Source: Sphagnum compactum (Eukaryota; Bryophyta; Sphagnopsida; Sphagnales). Taken from it: 64,000 bases of DNA. Below the pieces are notes generated by a model. That model made no database searches. It was given only the letters and a program-made list of their open reading frames with translations, and was not told the origin of the DNA. The stretch spans positions 4,402,001 through 4,466,000 of the forward strand of contig OZ234493.1 of the NCBI GenBank assembly GCA_965153455.1, given 5' to 3'. Made by a program: the position numbers and the translations under genes. Every line of letters begins with the position of its first letter. Position 1 is the first letter of the stretch. Positions 35,446 to 47,300 of this stretch are shown here, piece after piece.

Positions 35446-38400
35446 CTAATAAGATCACCATAGAACTAGGAAAAAACAACAACCAAAAGGCCCTACATAT
35501 CTGTATGTGCTACATTGTGTATATTTTGGCCTTGCCTACTACCAAGGGCAAGGATATTATTGTGTTTTCCATTCATTACATAGAGTATACACTAGTAGTA
35601 CCTTTAGCCATTTTCAACACATAAGTAATAAGTAATTTTGAAACATTCATTTCAAACAAATGGAATATTTTTCAATATCCACTCTTATTTTCCTTCACAA
35701 TATTTTTGAATTTGGAAGAAATGATTTTTGAAAATTTCAACATTTCTGAAAAAATAATAATAATAATAATATAATTACTAGTGTCGAATTGGCCAAGGTA
35801 CTAAGGTAAGTAGCTTAAGGGATTTTTATAGGCCCCTAGGTAATAATAATAATAATAGGTCTATTTTTTTTATATGAGGATTGTTGAAACATGATAATTT
35901 TGGCTTGTGTTGAATGAAAACTTGAGATTAGTTATTATAGAGTTATGATACCTTGAAGGATTTTGGTTTCTTTTTTAGAGGAATTTTTTTTTAAGATTCT
36001 ATTTTGTGCATGGTGAAATATTTGAATTTTCCATAATTCTTCTTTTGCCTTAAGATTTTTTTTTAATGTAAAATGGCAAGGCCACAGTGTGACACACCCC
36101 TTGTGTTGTATTTTGGTATATACACTATAGTGAGGGGCTTTTTTTTTCTATTTTTCTTTTCAATTTTGTGATATTGCCCACACTACGCTAGCAATCAATC
36201 ATCAACAAGAGGAATTAGCCAAATTTGGCTACAGGTCAGAAAAAAAAGTAGAAAATCTGAAGAATCCTGCCACGTAGCTTTTGCCGGCCTGTCAAGGTCA
36301 CCGTATTGTCTAAATATTGGTGATTTTAGAATTCCAAAACAATTTCAAAATTTTCCCAATTTCTTGTCGGAAAAATGACAAATTTTGTGCCCCAAAAATT
36401 TCACATTTGCTTGGGAAATTTGGCAGTAGCTTTGACACCAATTATGTTATTTGTAGAAATGTTGAAATTTGCAAACTAACAAAAACAAATCTCAAAGAAA
36501 TACATTTTGTCAAGGAAAATTAAAAAATCTTTTGGAACCTTTCACAATGTTCTATTTTTTGAACATGAGATCTTCAAAATTATTAATAAATTATTCGACA
36601 CACATGTGTTAAAGCTACCCTTGAATGGTACTTATGTCTTCAACACACTCAAATTTCATACACCTTAAGATGATATTTGATTGATTAGTTTTTTGCACAT
36701 TTTAGAATGGATTGGAATTTTATATTGTATAGGGACTTCAAGTTTGCAAGCTATATATAGATATATATAAATATAATCTCACAATCTATACATAACATAA
36801 TATATTTTCCTCTAACCAATGAAACCTACAACGAATTCCGTCGGATTGGGTCACTCTAGCCATCATCTACAACATAGAAATAATGCAAACTTTGATGTGA
36901 AATGTTAAGGTGATTCTTATTGAAAAAATTGCAGTTCATGTCTTCAACTTACCAAAGCTCAAAATGAAAACTTATGAGTCTAAATCAAAGGTAGTTTGAT
37001 TAGCTAAATGCACCAAGATCACTATAGAAAACTCCTACCATGTCAAAAGGATGGATTTCACATTGAATACTTGCCAAACCCGATCTTCTACACAATGTCA
37101 CAAAAAATGCGAGTCTTATGGTTCAAATGGCGAACAATCTATTGTGTGCCAAAAAATTAATGTGGTACATACACCATGCCCACAATGGACACTTGGTTAA
37201 TTGGGTTACTATTGCACTACAAAATATTACAAAAATCTTGAAGAAAATCCACCTAAAACAATATAAGAATATCCAAATTCAGCCTTATACATGTAATTGG
37301 TGGAATTTTTTTTCAAAATTGGTTTCTTATCAATGACCACTTGCTAGATCAACCGAATGATGATTTAGATGATGATGTTAGTGAAGTTATTAAAGTAAGG
37401 ACATTGATGTGTATGATGTAATTTTAAACAAATAGGAAACTAAAATCCATTTTTGACAAGTCATCAATCAATGAGTTATCGATCTACAAAAGAAGGTGTT
37501 CAAGCTATAAAATGCACACACAAGCCTTACATGTTGAGGCTAAAATGAAGAATTTGCATCTTCATAAAATGCATGTGGAATTATTGGAAGGTGAAAATGA
37601 ACACCTTAAAACACAAGTTATTGAATACCAAAATAATTATAAGATGTTGGGGGAACAAGTGGTATGTCAACAAGGCAAATTGTGAGGTATGCACAAAGTC
37701 ATTGATTTTCTAAAGTAGAATTCGATAAGGAGATTAATGCACACAAATGAATTAACTCGACTAAAATAGTTATTGAAACTAATACAATATATAATAAGTT
37801 ACAAAAAAACTCAAAATCAATACCTCAAATGGATCAACAACTAGATGCGTTTGTTAACAAATTTGATGCCAACCTCAAACGGGCCATCACTGGACTCAAA
37901 AGTGTAAAGACATGTGTGAATAAAAAGAAAATGTTCATTATTGAATAACTGAACGTTCTATAGCAACTATTTGAGTTGTAGGAAATGAATGTTACATTCA
38001 GTGACTTTAACTGAAGTTGAATATTGCATACTTACAATACTAAATTGCTTGAAAACCATACCGTGTTCAAAACATAAATATTGTTGCTCAAACACAAAAA
38101 GGAAAAATAACAAGGGGCTTAAAGGCCAAGGTGGAGGAATTCATTTGAATTCATTAGAAATAGTTGTAAAAGTTACAATAAAAAATTTGGTATTGGTAAA
38201 CTTTCCCAATCAAGAATTGATTTGTCAAATTCCCCAGTAGGAATTATGAAGACATAATTCCAAATAGAAACGAGGCCGATGTTAAAGGTCAAACCAAACT
38301 TTTTAGTTTTTTAATTGGTGCACTTGGTAGCCATTGGTATATTGAATTGATAAGTTTTGTAAAAGTTAGACTTGGAATAACATTAGTTATAAGATGATGA

Positions 38401-40700
38401 ACTCTAAAAGAATCATTGACAAGATTAACAAGGAGTCTCAATCATTTTGCTTTGCAATTTTTTTAAGTTTTATTATAAAAAGGTTAGATTGTTTGTGACA
38501 TTTTGCTTTTAGTAGTACTATATAAAACTAGGATTTTCTTCTATAATTTTATACCTTTTACACAAGTTTAATGTTGTCTTGATCTAGTCTACCATTTTTA
38601 TTTGCATTTTGAATCAATTTGAAAGTGTGAATATTTCTGACTATTTATTAAATTAATTTGGTAGAAGTTAATTGAACTATGCATTTAAAATTCCTATTTG
38701 GAATTCTATGTATAGACTTTTTTTTTAATACATACACTACACATACATAGGATTTTTGAATCCTTCAAGTTTGATATAAATCCACCTTAGTAGATTCCAT
38801 TATATTATTTCCTTGATTGGTTTTACAAATTCCTTGATATCTCGAATTTTTGGAACAAAAGTGTAAATAAAAAATTATGTTAAGCAATTTTAAATCATTG
38901 GAAAGGTTTTCATGAAGTGTACATATACAAAATGGTTTGCATTTTTCATTTGGAGATTTGAAATTCACATTGTGCACAATAAAAAAGCTGCAAATCAAAT
39001 TGGCAATTTGACTCCCAAGCATTAAAACCTAGAAATTAGGTCAAGTCCCCTCTAATTGGAACATGTAATATGGTGTTAAAAAGTACTTTTCAAGGATTGT
39101 AACTTTTCTTTTGAATACTTCTCAATTGGAGCTTGTATGTGAGAATTATAAGTTCACAAAGTTGCAAGATTCATAATCTAGCAAAATTGAAAATTTTCAA
39201 AAATTTATCCCACTTTTTCTAGATTTTTTCCCATTTCGACATAATGCCCCCCATTGTCACAATGTATACTATAAGGAGGAGGAAAGTAATGAATTCCTCC
39301 CAAGTTTGGGTCATGGTGTGTTTTATGAGTTGGGTTGCACATAATTTATTTGTGCACTATTTTGTTTTAATTTACATTAACTTTTACTTTTTTTGGTTTG
39401 TGCAAATTCATTTCACCTTGAACTTGTCCTTGTGAGTTTGTTCTAATCCCATCTTGGAGTTCTCATGACCTTTTTTATGAAATTAGGAATTGACAAATTA
39501 TTTATTTCAATACCACTTGACAAACCAAGGGATGCTCCAATAAATAAATATGTTGGTGTTGTTGAAATGAAAGAAAACAAACAACAATAACAAGATAATT
39601 ATCTCTTCCATTTGATGCATCTAGTGTACACAAGATGAATGCAAAATTGACATAGTTGAACACTTGGTAAATTCTTGACAATGAAGAAGAAATGATCTTA
39701 TTTTTTATGTATGTTTGGCTTGTGGGATTTAACATATACATAAAATTTAACATTTATTCTATGCGATACCCACACTTAACAATAGAAATGTTATGAAACA
39801 GTTCTACCTTATCTGCCTTTATCACTTATATTCACATTTGACATGAAATTATTTCCACTTGTCAAGTGGCAATCAAGACACAATGTACTATTGTCTTCAT
39901 GATATGCAAAAGATTATTTCCATGATTTTTGGCTCAAATTGAAACTTTTCTTTTCTACATTTACATTACATTCTTGGTATGTCAATTGTGTTGCATTCAC
40001 GATGTTCATTGTCCAACACATTCTCAATTTTTTTTTTAAATGTTTTGTTCATCGGCATTACAACTTCTTGAATTACTATAAGAATTTTTTCCAAAGAAAT
40101 AATGTCATCATCCTCAACAAATTAGCTATGACCACGCAACTATGATCATTAATTATTTGCTTTCCATGCACCCTTAAAAAAAATTCCTTGTGAAATTGGA
40201 ATAGTCTAGTGTTACTTGTTGGTTCATCAGTTGTGTTTGTCGATTACAATCGTGAAAGGCATGATTATAATTTTAACTATTTTGTTCTTGTGCATGCAGA
40301 GTGATGACACATAGGAATTAATGATGCCTTTCTCATACTTGCTAAAATTGATTAAAGAGTTGATTCATATTCATCTTTGTATGTTGAATAGAAGTGCAAA
40401 TGTCTTGAAAGTAGATGAAAACATTTTAATGATGAATTTGATAAGTTAGTTTAGATATTGAATCATTTTTCAAGAGCTTATGTAGCTTTTGTGTTTCAAT
40501 ATCGAAATGTTCCTTTTTCGAAGATTTAACATTACATAAACTTGTTGCTTACCTCCGTTAATTTTGACCTAAATTAAGGTGCCATATAAATGTCCATGTA
40601 GAACTCATAGCTCCATACATTTATACATGTGGGCACAAGGTTTTCCTTCTTTGAGATTTAAAAAATAAAAATAAAAATTGGTAATTTATGTTTCACTTTT
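35446..40700. other. AT-rich intergenic DNA with a decayed coding relic
   Basis: Short SSRs ((TAA)n near 35755-35770, (AAT)n near 35842-35856) and many A/T runs. No intact gene. One relic is listed separately at 37458-37948. A TATA/ATAT tract lies at 36752-36776. Confidence 0.45.
37458..37948 (+). pseudogene. Decayed coiled-coil ORF, probable transposon-derived fragment
   Basis: Frame 37458-37685 reads as a heptad-like helix (AKMKNLHLHKMHVELLEGEN, then EHLKTQVIEYQNNYKML) ending in TGA. A second frame, 37763-37948, reads IPQMDQQLDAFVNKFDANLK before TAA. Both have low-complexity-free, protein-like composition in otherwise random AT-rich DNA and face the same way, but they are separated by stops and frame changes. 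No family recognised; I infer remains of a mobile-element protein. Confidence 0.35.
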
Positions 40701-41151
40701 TGTATGTAATTATAGGAATTGTGAGAAACAAGGCTTTTGTGTCCTCTAGATCAGGACCTCGATTCCCATATCAGGACCTGAAGATGGCCATGTATGATTT
40801 TAAATGCCGTTGGATCAGACATAGGAGGGATTTCAAGTCCTAAACTGTCTGGCAGTGCTGGAATTCAGGACTTGGAACTTTTTGCAAAATCACAGACCCC
40901 AGTCGGTTTGAGACTTGGATCAAGATCTCGCTCTAATTTACTAAACTAAAATGGAAATGGGGGGACCAAGGTTTATCATTGTTTTTGTTTTAAGGATCTG
41001 GAATTCAGCACATCGATCGATAAGTGGATGTCACACACTTTTTCAGATGTTAAGATGAGATCTCGGGATCTGATATCAAGATCTGGATTCTAACTATTTC
41101 TTCTTTTTCTTCGTTTTCCCCCTTCAGGTGTTGTATGTAATATGTACAAGC

Positions 41152-41530
41152 CCCAGGGGCCTAATAACTTCACCTCGTTTTGAGGATCTCGATTTTGAAG
41201 ACCTGGGATCCTGGAGCATGGGTCCAGATGATGGTTCTGAGGACCTGGATCAGGACAGGCCCCAGGGGCCCTTTACTTTGTCATGCTTTGAGGACCTCGA
41301 TATTTTTAGACCTGGGATCCTGGACCCATGGTCCAGATGATATTTCTGAGGACCTGGATCAGGCCAGGCCCAGGGGGCCCTTTACTTTGTCATGTTTTGA
41401 GGACCTCGATTTTTAAGACCTGCGATCCTGGGTCCAGATGAAGTTTCTGATGACCTGGATTAGGACAGGCCCCAGGGCCCATTTTACTTCGCAGGGCTTT
41501 GAGGATCTCGACTTTTAAGACCTGGGTTCC
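41152..41530. repeat. Tandem repeat, ~109-bp unit, about 3.4 copies
   Basis: TTGAGGA(T/C)CTCGA occurs at about 41180, 41289, 41398 and 41499. Each full unit contains GACCTGGGATCCTGG (third copy GACCTGCGATCCTGG), GGTCCAGATGA, GACCTGGAT and a CAGGCCCCAGGGGCC-like block. The region is markedly more GC-rich than its surroundings. Related single blocks (AGATCAGGACCTCGATTC) lie upstream near 40747. Confidence 0.85.
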
Positions 41531-44393
41531 TTCTGCCTTCGACGGATGAGCGCAGCGAGCTCTTTGTTGCAGCGGCGATTGCGCACTGAGCATGATCCTC
41601 GTGTTCCTCTTTCTCTTCTGTGTTTCTCCTGTTTTCCCGAGTCGCAATGACGTTTCTTCGTGCTCTCTGCAGAAGTTTCTAGTTTCTGAAAAAAAAATTA
41701 TACCATTTTTTTCTAGGGGAACAGGAGTGCAGGTCTCATTGCAGGTTCCAGTATGAGGATTGCTAAAAAATCGGAGTGTGCTTTGTCAAGGGCTTCAGAA
41801 AGATGTGCTTATAGATTGATGAAGGATGTCTTGCAGTTGCACAATTCTTTTCTCTTTTTTGTATTCTGAAAGAGATTTGGAAATTGAAATGCAGGTGGAA
41901 CCTTGAGAGGTTGTGGTGCCACCGCATGGCACTAAAAGGTGAGGACAATGGCAAAGAAGGAACAAAGACATGAGCTCGGAAGCTAGGGGGGGCGAAGCTT
42001 TTCTCTGTGTTCTAGCTTCGCAAGTCCCATCAACTGAAGGTGTCTGATGACCAGTCGGAAACTTTCAACTGCTGATCATCCTCAAATACATTCCACAATT
42101 GCAAACCCTAATGTCACTTGATTGCTGCATTTGTTATCTATCCAGTGCCAAGAATGTCATCACCGGAGGGGGAGGAGCTCATCAAGTTGAGTGCTGTGCG
42201 TGAACCAATATGGCTTTGACTGATCATGAGTAGTTGCAGCAAAGCAAGTCTTTTGCAAAAGGGATTGATTTCATGCCATGTTTGAGCTTTACCTGTGAAT
42301 TGTTTCCACCATCAAAGAACATGCAACTGCACAATAGGACAGATGGATTGTGAGACAGATGGTTGTACAGCAGATAGGAATGAGCCTTGAAATGGTAAAG
42401 ATAGTATTGCTCCATAAAGGGAATTAATGACACAAACTAAGCAGTCTGGAAACTCAAGCTGATTAGGTCAAACTTCCCAGTGTGCAGCAGATGTAGTAGG
42501 AGGTGATGTTGAGGAGTGGGGAAATTCTCTCCCCTTTAATGTTACATTCAGGTTGAATCAGGAGGTGATATTATTGAGGAGAGGAAAATTTTCTCATCTT
42601 GAATATAGATATGGAGGTGGAGGAGGAGGGCCTCCATTTAGCTTAGGGTTGGTGCTTACTGCAGCTTGATAGTCTGGCAATGCACTGAATGGGGAAGAAG
42701 ATCAAAACCTTTGCCGTTATTGTGAGGAGATCTATGAACAAAGATCAGACACTCTATGGTCTCTCTTCCTTGATTGACAGACATTCTGGAATGGATTTTC
42801 TCACCAGACTTGTGAAGTTTATAGTGGAAGAAATAGATGTGTGTGTGCGTGTGCGTGTGTTCTTTGTTTTCCGCCGTTTTGCACCGTGTTTTTCACAAAT
42901 CCTGATCATTCTTGTAAGAACTGGAAGAGAGAGTTGTAGTTTTTACTTGCAAGAATTGCGAGAGACTGACTGATGTGAGGAAGAAGAAGTGCTGTTCATC
43001 CTGGAGTCAATTTCTTGCAATTCTTCCTCAAAGGAAGGAAGGAAGGGGAGAGACACTGTCGTGCACGATGATGGGGAGTCTGGATGGAGTGAAGGAGGGG
43101 GAAAAGAAGAAGAAGGAGGATGAGGACCACCACCATCACGTCCCCTTCTTTGTTCCTAGTTTCTACACGTTGACTGAACAACTTCATGATTGCTGCCAAA
43201 GGAAAAAAGGGTTGTGCACACAGCAGCAACACAATTATTATGGAGAGAGAGAGAGAGAGAGATAGAGCCTCGTGACATCCGTGGTGATGGGCGATGTAAG
43301 AAGAATCCGAGACTGATTGGACGAAGTCATCCGCACAATGGGGGGGAAAAACAAAAAGGCATTCTACTGCAGGCAGGCAGCAGGAACAACAACCAGATCT
43401 GGGGCCCGCCCTCCTTCGCTCCCTCGAGCTTTGCCTGCCTGCCTGCCTTCCATCATTGTCGTGATTATTAAGGTCTCATCACGCAAACCCACAAACCCAA
43501 ATTTTGCAGCAAAAGAATTGGAAGCTAAAAACCCACACAATCAATCAATCAAACTAACAATAACTCCTCTCACGCCTGACAAGATGGTCTTCTTCTTCGG
43601 TCTTCTTCTTCTCGCAAAATCACACAATTTCAGCTTGACCCAATGACCCACCTTCCTCTTCTTCCACCTCGTTTTCTTCGACCACATTGTTTACTTTTTC
43701 TCGTGGATCTCGATTTCTTCTTCTTCTTCTTCAATTCGATGATGAATTCGGCAAGAAATTCTTCTTCTCGGGTGCGAGGGAGGAGGAGGAGGGACTTTTT
43801 CTTTTGATTCTTCTTCTTCTGTTCTTCTTTGTTGTGGGGTTTTGTTTTGTCGGGAAGAGGGGAGGAGGAGGAGGAGGAGGAAAAGACTTTAATTCTTTGA
43901 TGAAGATAGTTCACAATTTCTTTCTTGTGAGTAGTGCTCGTCGATCGGTCTCGGTTATTGTTGCGAGCTCAAACTTTTGGATTGAATCCACTGTTTCTCT
44001 TGTGGAAGCTTTCATGGTGAGGCGATGCAGCAAGGCGACCCATTGCTGTAAGTCTTCTTCTTCTTCTTCTTCTCTCTCTCTCTCTCTCTCTCGCTCTCTC
44101 TCTCCTTCCTCTTTTCCTCTTCTGCTACTTTCGAAGGTCCGGAAATTAGGGATCACAGCCAAGAACTTCACCGATCTTTCTTTGCTGGTAGGTAAGGTAC
44201 ATCCATCCTCGTGCGTGTTGCAGGATGGGTGAGCGCATCGTCGTCGTCATCTCTGATAACCCACAAAGGAAAGAAGGTGAGTGAGTAAGACTCTCCCCTT
44301 TGCATTCTTCCCCTTGTCTTGTCAAACGTGATGATGATGATGCACCCACCCACCCATCCTTCGTTTGTGTTTTTTGCCATGTACTGCCAGGAA
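41531..44393 (+). other. Upstream and probable 5' leader region of the Raf-like kinase gene
   Basis: No coding exon is supported. From about 42.9 kb the sequence becomes richer in GA/CT tracts: (GA)n at 43243-43262, GAGGAG runs near 43860-43880, and CTT/CT runs at 44050-44103. This is typical of plant 5' leaders and core promoters. A good acceptor (ACTGCCAG) at 44390 directly precedes the kinase start exon, so a 5'-leader intron is likely. Exact transcription start not determinable. Confidence 0.4.
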
Positions 44394-47300
44394 ATGGAGG
44401 AGATTCAACAAGTGCAGGAAGGAGGAGGAAGGGAAGAAGGATTGAGAACACATTTCTCTGACTGGCCTCCTAGTGCTGCTGCACAGACAGGGGAAGGAAT
44501 CAAGAAGGGCACAGCAGAACTCACATCTGCTGCTGCTGCTGCTAACGACTCTCTCAACTCCACAGAAGACCGCAGCAGGAGTCCTGTTGCAGCAGCAGCA
44601 GAGCAAGTGTCAGCCCAAATTGCTTCGCAGACTTTGTGGGAGTCAAAAGTACTGGAGTCCATAATGCCAAGTGGTTTCTACTCCATGGTTCCAGTAAGTT
44701 TTTGGATCACTGTTCACCAGCATGCATGCTTGATCCGAATCCATTTGTGTGTGCGTGTGTGTATGTGTGTTTCTTTAGACTCCAGCTCTCTCTCTCTCTC
44801 AAAAGGTTATAATGATGGGTTTGGTGATCCAGAGTAAAAGCTTCAAGGCAAGTTGTCCAACAATCCCGACATTGGAGGAGTTGGAGCAATTGGGAGCAGA
44901 GGCTGCTGGAAGTGATGTGCTACTTGTTGACACACACAAAGACAAGACTCTTGCAAACTTAGAAGAGTTTGCTAAAGTGCTGGTGAATGGTTTACGAGGC
45001 AATGTGGCCCTTGCGATCAAGAAAATTGCTGAACTGGTGAGGGATCTTTGGTGCAGATGATATTGAGCAGCCTTTCTCCAGATTAAATCTGAATCTGGAT
45101 TCCCAGGGGCTGTTCCCATCTGAATTCTGAATGCATTTTCAGTGGTGTGGAATACAGTTTCATCTCTCCTGTAAATAGTGCACATCTCTGGACTTGGATT
45201 ATGTCATTCTGCAGGTGTCCAACTTCTATGGAGGTCCACTTTTTGAGACTGGGGCGACAAAGGTCTCAGGAGATGAATGCCTGGGCTCTGGGGACGGTTG
45301 CCACATTCAGCTGTTAGGAGGTGTGAAGACAGGCTTGTGCCGGCCACGAGCTATTCTGTTCAAGTTTCTGGGAGATTGTGTTGGCATTCAGAGCCGGCTT
45401 CAAATGGTGGCTGTTTATGACATCCTCTTGTTTTGGTTTTGAAGGCTTATGTAGTCTGTGGTGAATGTTTTATTTAGTGCCTGAGTTTTTTGTGGTTCCA
45501 TATGGGTGTAAGATGCAATAAAATTCCTGGCTAGCTAGCCAGGGCTTGAAACAGATCCAATTAGGGGCTAATTACAGCAAGTTCATCGGTCATTCCTGTA
45601 CTTCCCCTGCTGGAGTTATTTGAACTCAATTTTTGGATTCTAGGTTCATCTTAAGCATGGTCCTACTGTGTTGCTCTTTCCAGCAGAGGTGTAACTGATT
45701 TTCTTCAAACAGGGTTTGCAGCTGGAGGCTGTTCCCAGCAGCTCCTTGATCTGTGCCAACCCGAACAAGCATTTGTCAAATATAGTGGCAATAAACGGCA
45801 TTGAACTTCTGGTAGATGTAATGCGACATCCAGGCTATTTGCGTCCATTTTCACGGAAGGCGCTGGTCATGTACCATATTGCAGGTGCTGGAGATAGTGA
45901 CTCAGGTGACTATGATTCATGCGACTCACCTCTTACACCAAACAGCCCACTGTTTGACTTTTCTGACAACTTGGATACTGAAAGGTTTTGTTTCTTCCTC
46001 TATAAAGCTATTGCAATCCGATCTAGTTTCACATTTTAACATTATCGAGATCTCACATTGAGAAGCTAGTATAGACATTCTTTTTAGGTTTTGCAGTTTC
46101 TCATAGTCTGCCAGATTGCACGAGGACATATGTGTATTGGGTTGAGTTAGAAGTTTCTATTTCATGAGGGTCATCATTCAAAGAAGACCAGCATCCATGA
46201 TGCAGACTGTCATATATCTTTGGTACTGGCTGTGTGCCTGCTTCTGTGCTCATTGCCCTGACCACCCATTTGCTTGGTTCTTTTGAGGCTAATGCTAGAA
46301 TATGGCCACTCAGCTGGGGGGGGCCAAGCAGTTTCAAAGGAAATATGCAAGTGATTGACCTAAATTGGAGCATCCATGGTCACCCACCCTCTGCATTCTC
46401 ATGCACTTTTCTTCTTGAAGTTAATGATGTAGTTTCTCTTCATGGAGTGATCTCTTCAGTTAACTGTTGGGTGCATTCAGCCTGGAGCAGGATGTGGATG
46501 ATGCACATCTCATGCAAGCAAGAAGAGGAATGATCTCTTCAGTTGTGACTCGTCCTGTACACCCCAACGCTGTGCCGGTGCACCCTATGGCTATTGGTGG
46601 CAAGCTGAGGTACTTCTAACTCATTGGTTTTTTGTGGCATCTGGGGCCATCTTGACACACCATCCAAGTCTTGCAGAGTACTGGTCATTTGAGTAGCTAT
46701 GGCACAGTACAGTAGTGACCATCACATTTGTTGTGTTTGCTGTTCTTAATGATATGAGACACAATCTACTTGAAGGCAGCACCACATTTTTCTGGGCAAA
46801 TGCAATCTGTAGGGCTTTCTTTTGTGTAATTGGCTTGGATTCTCTCCTTGAGCAGATTTTTTACACATCATATGTGTGATGAATAAGTGCCACTTTGAAA
46901 TAGTAGCTCCTCACTTACCAGTTCTTATGGCTAGTGTTTGTTGTTTGTTTGTTTGGTTTAGCCCATCACAAAGTGAGCCCGATTTGGCCAATCCAACTCG
47001 CTGGCGGAGCCAGAGACGAATCCATGATGAACCTAGTGCTGATTTGAGGTTAGTGTTCCTGTCTACTAGAACACAACAGCATCATAGTCATGTGTGCTCT
47101 TCAAACAATAGACACTCATGGACTTGCAGGTCAGGGACCAATAATGAGCATCTGTGACCAGGATAACATCAAACCTTAACTTCATAGACCTGAAAGGATA
47201 GTCTACAACCCTTCAAGGTACAACGACAGTTCTGGTGTCATCGAGAAAGTCATGTGGTGTTAAGAATCAGTTTGAAGGTTCCATAAACCCCACAGATTGC

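Noticed and set aside
41128-41416. Plus-strand open frames through the 109-bp array as a repeat protein
   Set aside because: Two frames are open only because the unit lacks stops. The unit length of 108-109 is not a multiple of three, so the frame shifts between copies.
43687-44232. 181-codon plus-strand frame upstream of the kinase as a separate gene or N-terminal exon
   Set aside because: Rich in Leu/Ser/Phe from CTT/CT runs. It is not in phase-supported continuity with kinase exon 1 and fits a 5' leader better.
47126-47157. Extra kinase exon after the acceptor at 47129
   Set aside because: In the required phase it reaches TGA after nine codons. The exon at 47188-47217 keeps frame instead.
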